Assembly: GCA_964447445.1 (NCBI GenBank) | Contig: CAYUSW010000063.1 | Location: 1 to 7,152 of the forward strand | Origin: CAIOGO01 sp964447445 | GTDB lineage: Bacteria; Bipolaricaulota; Bipolaricaulia; UBA7950; UBA9294 | Direction of reading: 5' to 3' | Length of the DNA: 7,152 bases | Part shown: positions 1 to 5,593 of the stretch, piece by piece | How the letters are laid out: every line of letters begins with the position of its first letter | Position numbering within the stretch: position 1 is the stretch's first letter | The notes under the pieces: model-generated | What the model saw: only the letters and a program-made list of their open reading frames with translations | What the model was told of the DNA's origin: nothing | The model's database searches: none | Program-made: the position numbers and the translations under genes

Positions 1-50
1 AGCATCGCGACCGCAAGCATCGCGACACTAGCCAGTCCCAGCTTCTTCAT
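1..50 (-). CDS. 5' end of a gene for a probable exported protein (partial)
   Basis: Only the first 16 complete codons are inside the window; the rest lies beyond the left edge. The leftward reading is MKKLGLASVAMLAVAM: two lysines followed by an uninterrupted hydrophobic stretch, as expected for the n- and h-regions of a Sec signal peptide. The start is well supported because AGGGAGGG (59-66 on the complement) sits 8 bases before the ATG. An 11-base direct repeat (1-11 and 16-26, period 15) encodes the repeated Val-Ala-Met-Leu in the hydrophobic core. Export across the inner membrane is inferred from this alone. A single N-terminal membrane anchor is the alternative. The mature protein cannot be identified, and I see no convincing promoter upstream. 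Confidence 0.6.
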   Translation of the reverse strand, partial: MKKLGLASVAMLAVAM

Positions 51-420
51 GTCCGATTCCCTCCCTACAGGTTCCGTAGCACTTCACTTCCAATCAACAA
101 AGAATCCACAGCCGCCGTCGCCGACGCCCGCCCATCACTACGACACTCCCACCACCCTAACCTACGTACAGACTAGAGTACGCGGTCATAGGCCCGCAAG
201 TCAACGGCACGTGGGCGTTTCGTGGGGGATTCTCCGCAACGGCCAAAAGAAGACGGGGTACAGGCCTCCCTCCACCCCGCCATGATGCTTGGTCCCTGGA
301 GAATGGAGTCATGTTCTTCTGGTTCCTGCACTCCGTTGGTGGGTCGTCGCGAAGCGCGTCGCGCGCACCACGAAGTTGTACACGCAAGTACCGCACTGGC
401 TGACAGCCGTGTTGACGGAC

Positions 421-472
421 GGAGGTGATGGGCATGAGGCCGGCTTTGCGTGCCGCTCTGATGGTGTCGTAG
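421..472 (+). other. Near-ideal Shine-Dalgarno followed by a 12-codon ORF (leader peptide or gene remnant)
   Basis: GGAGGTGAT at 421-429 is a nine-base complement of the usual 16S rRNA 3' end. It is followed five to six bases later by an ATG at 434. The frame reads MRPALRAALMVS and stops at TAG (470-472). Past the TAG the same frame continues VGSCGVAARQN up to a TGA at 665-667. If the TAG were once a sense codon, the N-terminus would resemble a lipoprotein signal peptide: basic start, hydrophobic run, then Val-Gly-Ser-Cys like a lipobox. The downstream codons contain unusually many G bases at position two, which argues against a real protein. A decayed gene start, a leader peptide and chance all remain possible. 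Confidence 0.25.
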
Positions 473-664
473 GTCGGCAGCTGCGGTGTGGCAGCCAGGC
501 AAAACCGTGGATGGGCGAATGGCTGGCTGGAAAGCTCGTTGGCGCGGCGTCGGGAGGAGTTGCCGTCGCCGCGCACTGCCTCGGCGCCACGGGGAATGTC
601 GGGCTTTCTTGGCTCGGCGGGCAGCCGGTGCGTTGCCGGGATTCGCGCTCGGAACCACGCCGTT

Positions 665-679
665 TGAGCCAGTGGCTCA
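665..679. repeat. 15-bp palindrome
   Basis: TGAGCCA, one central G, then TGGCTCA: a perfect 7-bp inverted repeat with a single-base centre. The spacing suits a dimeric protein-binding site better than an RNA hairpin. No adjacent promoter is visible, so an operator role is speculative. Confidence 0.3.
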
Positions 680-752
680 TCTCGTCCTCGTCTCGCTGCT
701 GTCGGAGCTACGCTCGCATACGACGCCGGACCGTGACGTCCGTCCGTTTCCG

Positions 753-774
753 GAGCGCCGTGGAAGCGGCGCTC
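753..774. repeat. GC-rich perfect hairpin
   Basis: GAGCGCCG (753-760) and CGGCGCTC (767-774) form a perfect 8-bp stem around a six-base loop. On the plus strand it is followed by TTTCCTCC, a poor U-tract, so it could be a weak terminator for rightward transcription. No rightward gene lies upstream that would need one. On the minus strand it lies about 190 bases beyond the end of the tRNA. Confidence 0.3.
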
Positions 775-870
775 TTTCCTCCGATGAGCTGGTCGGCTCA
801 CGAGCTGACTCCCCGTAGGCACTCCGCTTGGGGTCGATCGCCGTGGAGGCAGGGGCCGCCAGCCGAAGCG

Positions 871-889
871 GTGCTGAGAACCTCAGCAC
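871..889. repeat. Perfect hairpin downstream of tRNA-Ala
   Basis: GTGCTGAG (871-878) and CTCAGCAC (882-889) form a perfect 8-bp stem with a three-base loop. It lies about 77 bases beyond the 3' end of the leftward tRNA, so it could end or stabilise the precursor transcript. No T-tract follows on either strand, so it is not a canonical intrinsic terminator. Confidence 0.35.
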
Positions 890-965
890 GAAGGGTCTAC
901 GTATCGGCACGTTGGGCGTACCCGACGATGGACGGACAGCCTGTGGTGACCTAGAGCCTACGTTG

Positions 966-1039
966 TGGAGGCGAGCGGATTCGAACCGCCATCCTCCCGC
1001 GTGCAAGGCGGGCGCTCTCCCAGTTAGAGCTACGCCCCC
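966..1039 (-). tRNA. tRNA-Ala (anticodon TGC)
   Basis: The complement folds as a complete 74-nt cloverleaf. It has acceptor arms GGGGGCG and CGCCTCC, D-arm GCTC/GAGC, anticodon stem CCCGC/GCGGG with loop CTTGCAC (anticodon TGC), a 5-nt variable loop, T-arm GGCGG/CCGCT with loop TTCGAAT, and discriminator A. The third acceptor pair is G:U, the identity element read by alanyl-tRNA synthetase, which confirms the assignment. The genome does not encode CCA: the bases after the discriminator are CAACG. tRNA-Ala(TGC) often sits between 16S and 23S rRNA genes, but no rRNA sequence is visible here, so this copy is free-standing. It diverges from uvrC. Confidence 0.97.
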
Positions 1040-1058
1040 AAGTGGGGTTTGGAACGCC

Positions 1059-1064
1059 ATTGTA
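1059..1064 (-). promoter_or_regulatory. Candidate -10 box of tRNA-Ala
   Basis: On the complement TACAAT (five of six to TATAAT) lies about 20 bases before the mature tRNA 5' end, giving a predicted leader of roughly 13 nt. The hexamer 17 bases further upstream, GTGGAA, is a poor -35. The call rests on the -10 box and its position. Confidence 0.45.
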
Positions 1065-1126
1065 CCCGCACTCTGTTCGCCTTCCACGCCGGGCAACCTC
1101 CGCTCGGCTCGGCTCCGCAGCGGGTT

Positions 1127-1155
1127 TTGAGCGAGTCAGCGCAGATCGCTACCAT
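1127..1155 (+). promoter_or_regulatory. Candidate promoter of uvrC, predicting a leaderless mRNA
   Basis: TTGAGC (1127-1132) and TACCAT (1150-1155) are separated by exactly 17 bases. Each matches the sigma-70 consensus at four of six positions, and the second fits the TANNNT form common in GC-rich bacteria. Transcription would begin around 1162-1164, at or just before the uvrC ATG at 1165. This agrees with the absence of an SD before that ATG. Confidence 0.4.
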
Positions 1156-1164
1156 GCAGACGCA

Positions 1165-3012
1165 ATGACGGAACTCCTCGAGAGGAAGTTGGCCGATCTC
1201 CCAACGACGCCGGGCGTCTACGTGATGAAGGGCGTAACCGGCGACATCCTCTATGTTGGGAAGGCAGCGTCCCTGCGCTCGCGCGTGCGTTCGTATTTCC
1301 AGTCGCGCGACGGCCTGGCGCAGCGAATCCAGGACCTCGTGGCTGAGATCGCCGACTTCGAGGTCATTCGCACGGCAACGGAGTCCGAGGCGTTTCTGCT
1401 TGAGGACTCGCTCATCAAGCGGCACCAGCCCCGGTTCAATGTGCGGTTGCGCGACGATAAACGCTATCCGTACCTGCGCATCACCGACGAGCCGTTCCCA
1501 CGCGTTCTCATCGTGCGGCGTCGTCAGACAGGCGGCGGCCGTTACTTCGGCCCGTTCACGAACGCGAAAGCGATGCGTGCGACCCTGAAACTGGCTCAGA
1601 AGCTCTTCCCTATCCGGACCTGTACGCTGGATCTGCCGCTCAAGACGCCGCGGCGGCCATGCCTCAACTTCGACATCGGCCGCTGTCTCGGGCCGTGTGC
1701 GGGGACCGTATCTCGGGAGGAGTACACCACGGCGGTTGAGGGCGCGGCCCTCTTTCTCGAAGGCCGCGTCGAAGGGCTCGCCAAGTACCTCCGCGCGGCG
1801 ATGGACGACGCGGCCGGGAACCAGGAGTACGAGCGTGCCGCCGCATTGCGCGACCGGCTGAACGCCCTGTTGCGGACCGCCGAGCGCCAGTCTGTCGTTC
1901 TCTCTGATCTCGCGGACCGTGACGCCATCGGCCTCGCGTTCGGCGACGGCCGCGCCTGCGCGCAGGTCTTCCTCGTTCGCGAGGGGCGCATGGCGGCGCG
2001 CGAGACTTTCCACCTCCGCACGCCAGCCACCGCCGGGGAAGGAGACGTCCTCGATTCGTTCCTGACTCAGTACTACGCGCAGGCAACGACGATCCCGCGC
2101 GAGGTCCTGTTGCCGGCAGAGATCGAGGAGGCCGGCGCAATGGAGGCCTGGCTCGGCTCGCAACGCGGGGGTGTCGTGCGACTTGTCGTTCCCAAGCGCG
2201 GAGACAAGCGGTCGCTCGTCCTCCTCGCGACCGACAACGCCCGCTTCGCGCTCAAAGCAAGCGAGAAAGAAGACCTTGTGCGCGAGGATGCCGCGGAGGC
2301 ACTCGTCGAGCTCGTCGAGGTCTTGTCGCTCGCCTCGTACCCGCAACGCATCGAGGCGTTCGACATTTCAAACACACAGGGCCAGGAAGCTACGGGCTCG
2401 ATGGTCGTGTTCGAGGGCGGCCGGCCGCAGCGCAACGCGTACCGCCGGTTCAAGATCCACATCTCGGGCAAGTCGGATGATGTCGCGATGATGAACGAGG
2501 TCGTGCGGCGGCGGTTCCGCCGAGGCCTGGCCGAGCTGGCCGACCCAACCGTCGCGCGAGGCAAGTTCTCCGAACTGCCTGATCTCCTCCTCGTGGACGG
2601 AGGGCGAGGGCAACTGAACGCCGCCCTGGCCGCACTCGAGGAACTGAACGTCGAAGGACTCGACGTCTTGGGCCTCGCGAAGAGGCAAGAGGAAATCTAC
2701 GTCCCTCGACTCGCGGAGCCAGTGACGCTCGCAGCCGACAGCCGCGCGCTCCTCTTGTTGCGCGCCGTGCGCGACGAGGCGCACCGCTTCGCGGTCAGCT
2801 ACCACCGCCGGCTTCGGACACGGCGCAGCCTCGGCTCGGCACTCGACCTCGTCCCAGGCGTCGGGCCGAAACGCAAGAGTGCCTTGATCAAGGCGTTTGG
2901 ATCTCTCGAACGCATGGTCGCAGCGTCGCCTCAAGAGATCGCCGAGAAGGCGGGCCTGTCCGCCACGCTGGCCGAGCGGATCAAGAAGGCCCTCGCAGGT
3001 GGCAAGACGTGA
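1165..3012 (+). CDS. uvrC: UvrABC excision nuclease subunit C
   Basis: UvrC (615 aa, normal length) binds the UvrB-damaged DNA complex in the cytoplasm and cuts the lesion strand on both sides during nucleotide excision repair. The N-terminal GIY-YIG nuclease shows GVY at 17-19, LYVGKA at 29-34, Arg39 and a glutamate in TESEAFLLE (Glu75). Cysteines 153, 166, 174 and 178 match the spacing of the iron-sulfur ligands reported in this family. The UVR segment for UvrB contact is around 221-237 (EYERAAALRDRL). The C-terminal RNase H-like nuclease has Asp400 (FDISNTQG), Asp438, Asp478 (LLVDGGRGQL) and His540 (DEAHRFAVSYHR). Tandem helix-hairpin-helix motifs follow at about 560-612. All key residues are present. 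I chose the ATG at 1165 because family similarity begins there (LPTTPGVYVM); the frame extends upstream to 1042 without similarity. No SD precedes it. No UvrA or UvrB gene is in the window. Confidence 0.97.
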   Translation: MTELLERKLADLPTTPGVYVMKGVTGDILYVGKAASLRSRVRSYFQSRDGLAQRIQDLVAEIADFEVIRTATESEAFLLEDSLIKRHQPRFNVRLRDDKRYPYLRITDEPFPRVLIVRRRQTGGGRYFGPFTNAKAMRATLKLAQKLFPIRTCTLDLPLKTPRRPCLNFDIGRCLGPCAGTVSREEYTTAVEGAALFLEGRVEGLAKYLRAAMDDAAGNQEYERAAALRDRLNALLRTAERQSVVLSDLADRDAIGLAFGDGRACAQVFLVREGRMAARETFHLRTPATAGEGDVLDSFLTQYYAQATTIPREVLLPAEIEEAGAMEAWLGSQRGGVVRLVVPKRGDKRSLVLLATDNARFALKASEKEDLVREDAAEALVELVEVLSLASYPQRIEAFDISNTQGQEATGSMVVFEGGRPQRNAYRRFKIHISGKSDDVAMMNEVVRRRFRRGLAELADPTVARGKFSELPDLLLVDGGRGQLNAALAALEELNVEGLDVLGLAKRQEEIYVPRLAEPVTLAADSRALLLLRAVRDEAHRFAVSYHRRLRTRRSLGSALDLVPGVGPKRKSALIKAFGSLERMVAASPQEIAEKAGLSATLAERIKKALAGGKT

Positions 3013-3038
3013 CCGTGCCGCGCGGTGTGATGACCCTC

Positions 3039-3048
3039 GTAGCGTCGC
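3039..3048 (+). repeat. Solitary copy of the intergenic repeat arm
   Basis: GTAGCGTCGC lies between uvrC and the M42 peptidase gene. It is identical to ten bases of the inverted arms of the element at 4214-4281. Both sites are intergenic. It could be a remnant of the same dispersed repeat or a chance match. Confidence 0.25.
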
Positions 3049-3076
3049 GCCGTAGGAGAAGCGAACGGGGGCCTCG

Positions 3077-3100
3077 TATACTCGCCGGGCTCTAGGGAGG
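3077..3100 (+). promoter_or_regulatory. Candidate -10 box and strong SD of the M42 peptidase gene
   Basis: TATACT (3077-3082, five of six to consensus) precedes the SD AGGGAGG (3094-3100), which is six bases before the ATG. The predicted 5' leader is under 20 nt. No good -35 lies 16-18 bases upstream, so the promoter may need an activator or may be spurious. The SD is secure. Confidence 0.45.
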
Positions 3101-3106
3101 CGCACT

Positions 3107-4159
3107 ATGCAGCCAGTCGATCTCTTGCGTGAACTCTCCGATGCGTTCGGCGTCGCGGGTTTCGAGGACGAAGTCCGCGAGGTCATCAAGACACGCATCT
3201 CGCCGTTCGTTGACAGCGTGACCGTCGACGCGCTCGGCAATCTCGTCGCCATGCGAAAGGGCAAGGATGAGCGAGTCCTGATGCTCGACGCCCACATGGA
3301 TGAGGTCGGGTTCATCGTCAAATGGGTCGATGACAAGGGCTACGTGCGCTTCGCGCCGCTCGGTGGGTGGGACGAGCGGATCGTTGCCGGGCACCGCGTG
3401 GTTCTGCGCACTCGAGCTGGAAAGAAGCGAATCGGCGTCATCGGCTCGGCGCCTCCGCACATTCTCACGGCCGACGAACGCGCGAAGCCTATCCCTATGG
3501 ACAAGATGTTCGTCGACGTAGGCGCGATGTCCCGCCAGGAGGCGTCGTCGCTTGGCGTTGAGATCGGCGACGCGTTCACGATCCACTACCCGTTCAGCGA
3601 GATCGCGGAGGGCTACGTGACCGGGAAGGCCCTCGACGATCGCGCCGGCTGCGCGACCTTGATCGAGACGGCGCGGCGTCTGGCCGAGGTGAAGCTGCCG
3701 ATGACGACCGCGTTCTCGTTCGCATTCGGCGAGGAACTCGGCCTGCGCGGCGCAACGACGGCGTCGTACCATATCGACCCCGTGCTCGCGCTCGCCGTTG
3801 AGGGGACGATCGGCGCCGACATGCCGGGCATCGCCGAGGAAAGCCAGCCGACGCGTCTGGGCCGCGGTCCCGCGGTCAGCGTCGCGGATCGGTCGATCGT
3901 CGTCTCCCCGAAGATCGTGCGAGCGATCGAGAAGCTGGCGGAGGAGAACAAGATCCCGTACCAGTACAAGCTTCCGACCTACGGGTCGACCGACGCGGGC
4001 GCCATTCACCTCTCACGCGGCGGCGTGCTGGCCGGCATCGTGTCGGTGCCGTGCCGGTTCTTCCACTCGCCGGTATCGACGCTGCGGCTCGAAGACTTCG
4101 AGAATACGATCCGCCTCGTCACCGCGTTCACGCGCACCGCTCCGAACGGGCTGCTCTAG
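3107..4159 (+). CDS. M42-family metallo-aminopeptidase (FrvX/YsdC/TET type)
   Basis: A 350-aa cytosolic di-metal aminopeptidase, a normal length for a family whose members often assemble into large tetrahedral particles that trim peptides. The metal and catalytic motifs occur in order: DAHMDEVGF with His63 and Asp65; ALDDRAGC with bridging aspartate at 177-178; FAFGEELGLRGA with catalytic Glu209 and ligand Glu210; AVEGT with Glu232 where many members have Asp; and RFFHSPV with His320. PTYGSTDAGAIHLSRGG (290-306) is the conserved substrate-side loop. There is no signal peptide. The ATG is fixed by AGGGAGG six bases upstream. The gene lies 94 bp after uvrC with its own candidate -10 box, so it is probably a separate unit. 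Substrate preference cannot be read from the sequence, and some members are annotated as endoglucanases or glutamyl aminopeptidases. Confidence 0.92.
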   Translation: MQPVDLLRELSDAFGVAGFEDEVREVIKTRISPFVDSVTVDALGNLVAMRKGKDERVLMLDAHMDEVGFIVKWVDDKGYVRFAPLGGWDERIVAGHRVVLRTRAGKKRIGVIGSAPPHILTADERAKPIPMDKMFVDVGAMSRQEASSLGVEIGDAFTIHYPFSEIAEGYVTGKALDDRAGCATLIETARRLAEVKLPMTTAFSFAFGEELGLRGATTASYHIDPVLALAVEGTIGADMPGIAEESQPTRLGRGPAVSVADRSIVVSPKIVRAIEKLAEENKIPYQYKLPTYGSTDAGAIHLSRGGVLAGIVSVPCRFFHSPVSTLRLEDFENTIRLVTAFTRTAPNGLL

Positions 4160-4213
4160 AGAGGAAGTCCGCCGCCTGGGGAGAGCTCCGCTACGGCGGT
4201 CGGCGCGGCCCGC

Positions 4214-4281
4214 TGTAGCGTCGCAGCAAGATGACAACGTTGCAGTAAGCCGACAACGTCGCAGCAAGCTGCGACGCTACA
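4214..4281. repeat. Compact intergenic element: three 19-nt units within 14-bp inverted arms
   Basis: The outer arms TGTAGCGTCGCAGC (4214-4227) and GCTGCGACGCTACA (4268-4281) are perfect inverted repeats. Between and including the left arm run three degenerate direct repeats of 19 bases, at 4214-4232, 4233-4251 and 4252-4270; the last two differ at only three positions. The third unit also forms a tight 9-bp hairpin with the right arm (4257-4265 with 4268-4276). The left and third copies therefore compete for the same right arm, giving two alternative folds. It lies between convergent stop codons, a typical place for REP-like elements and bidirectional terminators. No T-tract is present on either strand, so a canonical terminator is unlikely. 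Confidence 0.8.
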
Positions 4282-4296
4282 ATGGGCTTGGACGGT

Positions 4297-5523
4297 CTAC
4301 GATCCCGCGCCGATCTTGCGCGCCGAGATTGTCTCGGCCACGACGTCGGCGAGCCGGCGGATGCCTTCATCGATCTGCTCGGGCGTGCAGAGCGAGAACG
4401 AGAGACGCATCGTGTTCTGGCCGCTGCCGTCAACATACGACGAGGTCCCCGGCACGTAGGCGACCTTGTGGGCAATCGCGCGCGGGAGCATCTCTTCGGT
4501 GTCCACACCCTCGGGGAGCCACATCCAGATGAACAAGCCGCCGTCCGGGTTCGTCCAGCGGAGGCCCTCCTCGTCGGGCATGTACTTCTCGAGCGCCGCG
4601 ATCATGGCCTCCTTCTTCGCGCGATAAATCGGCCGTATCTCCTCCAAGTGCTTCTCGAGGCCGTGCTGCTGAATGAAGCGCGCCGCCAGCATTTGCGTCA
4701 GCTTCGATGTGCACAGATCCGTCGGCTGCTTCGCGCGCACGAGGACGTCCATCAGCTCCCCCCGAGCCACCATGACCGCGAGGCGTAGGCCCGCGGCCAG
4801 CACTTTGGAGAAGGTGAGGAGCATGATCGTGCGACCTTCTTCGTCCATGCTGAAGATGGATGGGATCGGCTCTCCGGAGAACCGCAAGTGACCGTACGGG
4901 TTGTCTTCGAAGATCAGAAGGTCGTAGGCTCGAGCCACTTCGAGAAGCCGCTTCCGCTTCTCAAGGGAGAGCGTGATGCCGCTCGGGTTTTGGAAATCGG
5001 GAATTGTGTAGATCCCCTTCATGCGCTTTCCCTCGCGCCGAGCCGTGACAATCCGCGCTTCGAGTTCGTCGATGTCCATGCCGTCGTCTTCCAGGGGAAC
5101 ACCGATCTTCGTGACCTGGAAGAGCGTGAAGGCCTGGACAGCGCCGAGGTAGGTCGGCAGGCCGCAGAACAGGACATCGCCCGGATCGAAGAACGCCTTG
5201 CAGATGAGGTCTAGCCCTTGCTGGGACGCCGTGGTGACGAGAAGGTCGTGGAGCGTGACGTGGATGTCCTGCTCGCCGAGCCACTTGGCAACCTCTGTAC
5301 GGAGCGTCCGACTGCCCTCCGTCGTCCCGTACTGAAGAACATTGCGGTGCTCCTTGAGCAAGAGCTCGTGGGCAATCGCTGCCAGCTCCTCATGCGGGAA
5401 CGTTTCCGGAGCCGGGAGGCCGCCGCCAAACGAGATGATGTCAGGCTGTTCCGTCAGCTTGAGCAGCTCGCGAATCGCCGATCGCTTCGCGCTTGCCACG
5501 CGACTGGAAAAGTGATGTCTCAT
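4297..5523 (-). CDS. PLP-dependent class I aminotransferase, LysN/KAT-II-like
   Basis: This 408-aa cytosolic enzyme transfers amino groups between an amino acid and a 2-oxo acid using pyridoxal phosphate. It shows the fold-type I order of the LysN/kynurenine aminotransferase II branch: YGTTEGSRTLR (65-75), TTASQQGLDL (97-106) near the cofactor phosphate, DFQNPSG with Asn179, FEDNPYG with Asp207 and Tyr210 at the cofactor ring, TFSKVLAAGLRL with Schiff-base Lys240 and phosphate-binding Arg247, and MRLSFS with carboxylate-binding Arg373. There is no N-terminal DNA-binding domain, so it is not a MocR regulator. The ATG follows AAGGAG (5530-5535 on the complement) by six bases. It lies downstream of the PAP2 gene on the same strand but has its own promoter. 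The substrate is uncertain: 2-aminoadipate, aromatic and branched-chain amino acids are all possible for this branch. Confidence 0.92.
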   Translation of the reverse strand: MRHHFSSRVASAKRSAIRELLKLTEQPDIISFGGGLPAPETFPHEELAAIAHELLLKEHRNVLQYGTTEGSRTLRTEVAKWLGEQDIHVTLHDLLVTTASQQGLDLICKAFFDPGDVLFCGLPTYLGAVQAFTLFQVTKIGVPLEDDGMDIDELEARIVTARREGKRMKGIYTIPDFQNPSGITLSLEKRKRLLEVARAYDLLIFEDNPYGHLRFSGEPIPSIFSMDEEGRTIMLLTFSKVLAAGLRLAVMVARGELMDVLVRAKQPTDLCTSKLTQMLAARFIQQHGLEKHLEEIRPIYRAKKEAMIAALEKYMPDEEGLRWTNPDGGLFIWMWLPEGVDTEEMLPRAIAHKVAYVPGTSSYVDGSGQNTMRLSFSLCTPEQIDEGIRRLADVVAETISARKIGAGS

Positions 5524-5563
5524 CCAACGCTCCTTAGGTGTCGCTAGAGGTCACAGGCGCCGG

Positions 5564-5593
5564 ATTCTATGCAACGCACGCGAGTCCTGTCAA
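5564..5593 (-). promoter_or_regulatory. Sigma-70-type promoter of the aminotransferase gene
   Basis: On the complement a perfect -35 TTGACA (5588-5593) is followed by an 18-base spacer and TAGAAT (5564-5569, five of six). Transcription would start near 5557, giving a leader of about 34 nt that contains the SD. The -35 box overlaps the TGA stop of the upstream PAP2 gene. Confidence 0.6.

Larger units (their letters stand above)
51..965. other. Long gene-poor region between the exported-protein gene and tRNA-Ala
   Basis: No conventional protein gene can be supported here. Several frames on both strands stay open for 100-220 codons, but the translations are rich in Arg, Ser, Cys and Trp, match no family I recognise and mostly lack an SD, as expected for non-coding GC-rich DNA. 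The region holds perfect inverted repeats (665-679, 753-774, 871-889), a weaker one with 8-bp arms at 542-549 and 567-574, and a strong SD before a tiny ORF at 421-472. It may be decayed coding sequence, or DNA transcribed leftward beyond the tRNA as a structured RNA; neither is shown. I see no integrase, no transposase motif and no copy of the tRNA 3' end. Confidence 0.5.

Noticed and set aside
90..110. TTGATT on the minus strand as a -35 box for the left-edge gene
   Set aside because: No acceptable -10 box lies 16-18 bases downstream.
772..783. GGAGGAAAG on the minus strand as an RNase P or other RNA core
   Set aside because: The bases after it do not continue the RNase P core and no partner strand was found.
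783..812. Hammerhead-like GATGAGC...GCTCACGA on the plus strand
   Set aside because: The required GAAA core after stem II is absent, and stems I and III are not evident.
157..822. A 221-codon minus-strand open frame in the gene-poor region
   Set aside because: It starts at a GTG without an SD, has no recognisable motif, and is matched by equally long open frames on the other strand, as expected in GC-rich non-coding DNA.
289..954. A 221-codon plus-strand open frame
   Set aside because: Its composition is unusual (many Cys, Trp, Arg, Ser), no family is recognised and there is no properly spaced SD.
966..985. tRNA 3' end as a phage or island attachment site
   Set aside because: No second copy of the tRNA 3' end and no integrase gene is visible in the window.
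828..1130. A 100-codon plus-strand open frame containing ADSNRHPPACKAGALP
   Set aside because: This peptide is the antisense translation of the tRNA-Ala gene, a well-known source of spurious protein calls.
1030..2346. A 438-codon minus-strand open frame opposite uvrC
   Set aside because: It is an antisense shadow of uvrC that also overlaps the tRNA and intergenic region. The plus-strand frame has all the UvrC motifs.
2368..4009. Long minus-strand open frames opposite uvrC and the M42 peptidase gene
   Set aside because: They are antisense to genes with complete catalytic motifs and have no family features of their own.
4160..4172. GAGGAAGTCCG resembling the start of the RNase P RNA core
   Set aside because: The GAGGAAAGTCC core lacks one base, the 137-bp gap is too short for RNase P RNA, and no matching 3' core (ACAGAAA) is present.
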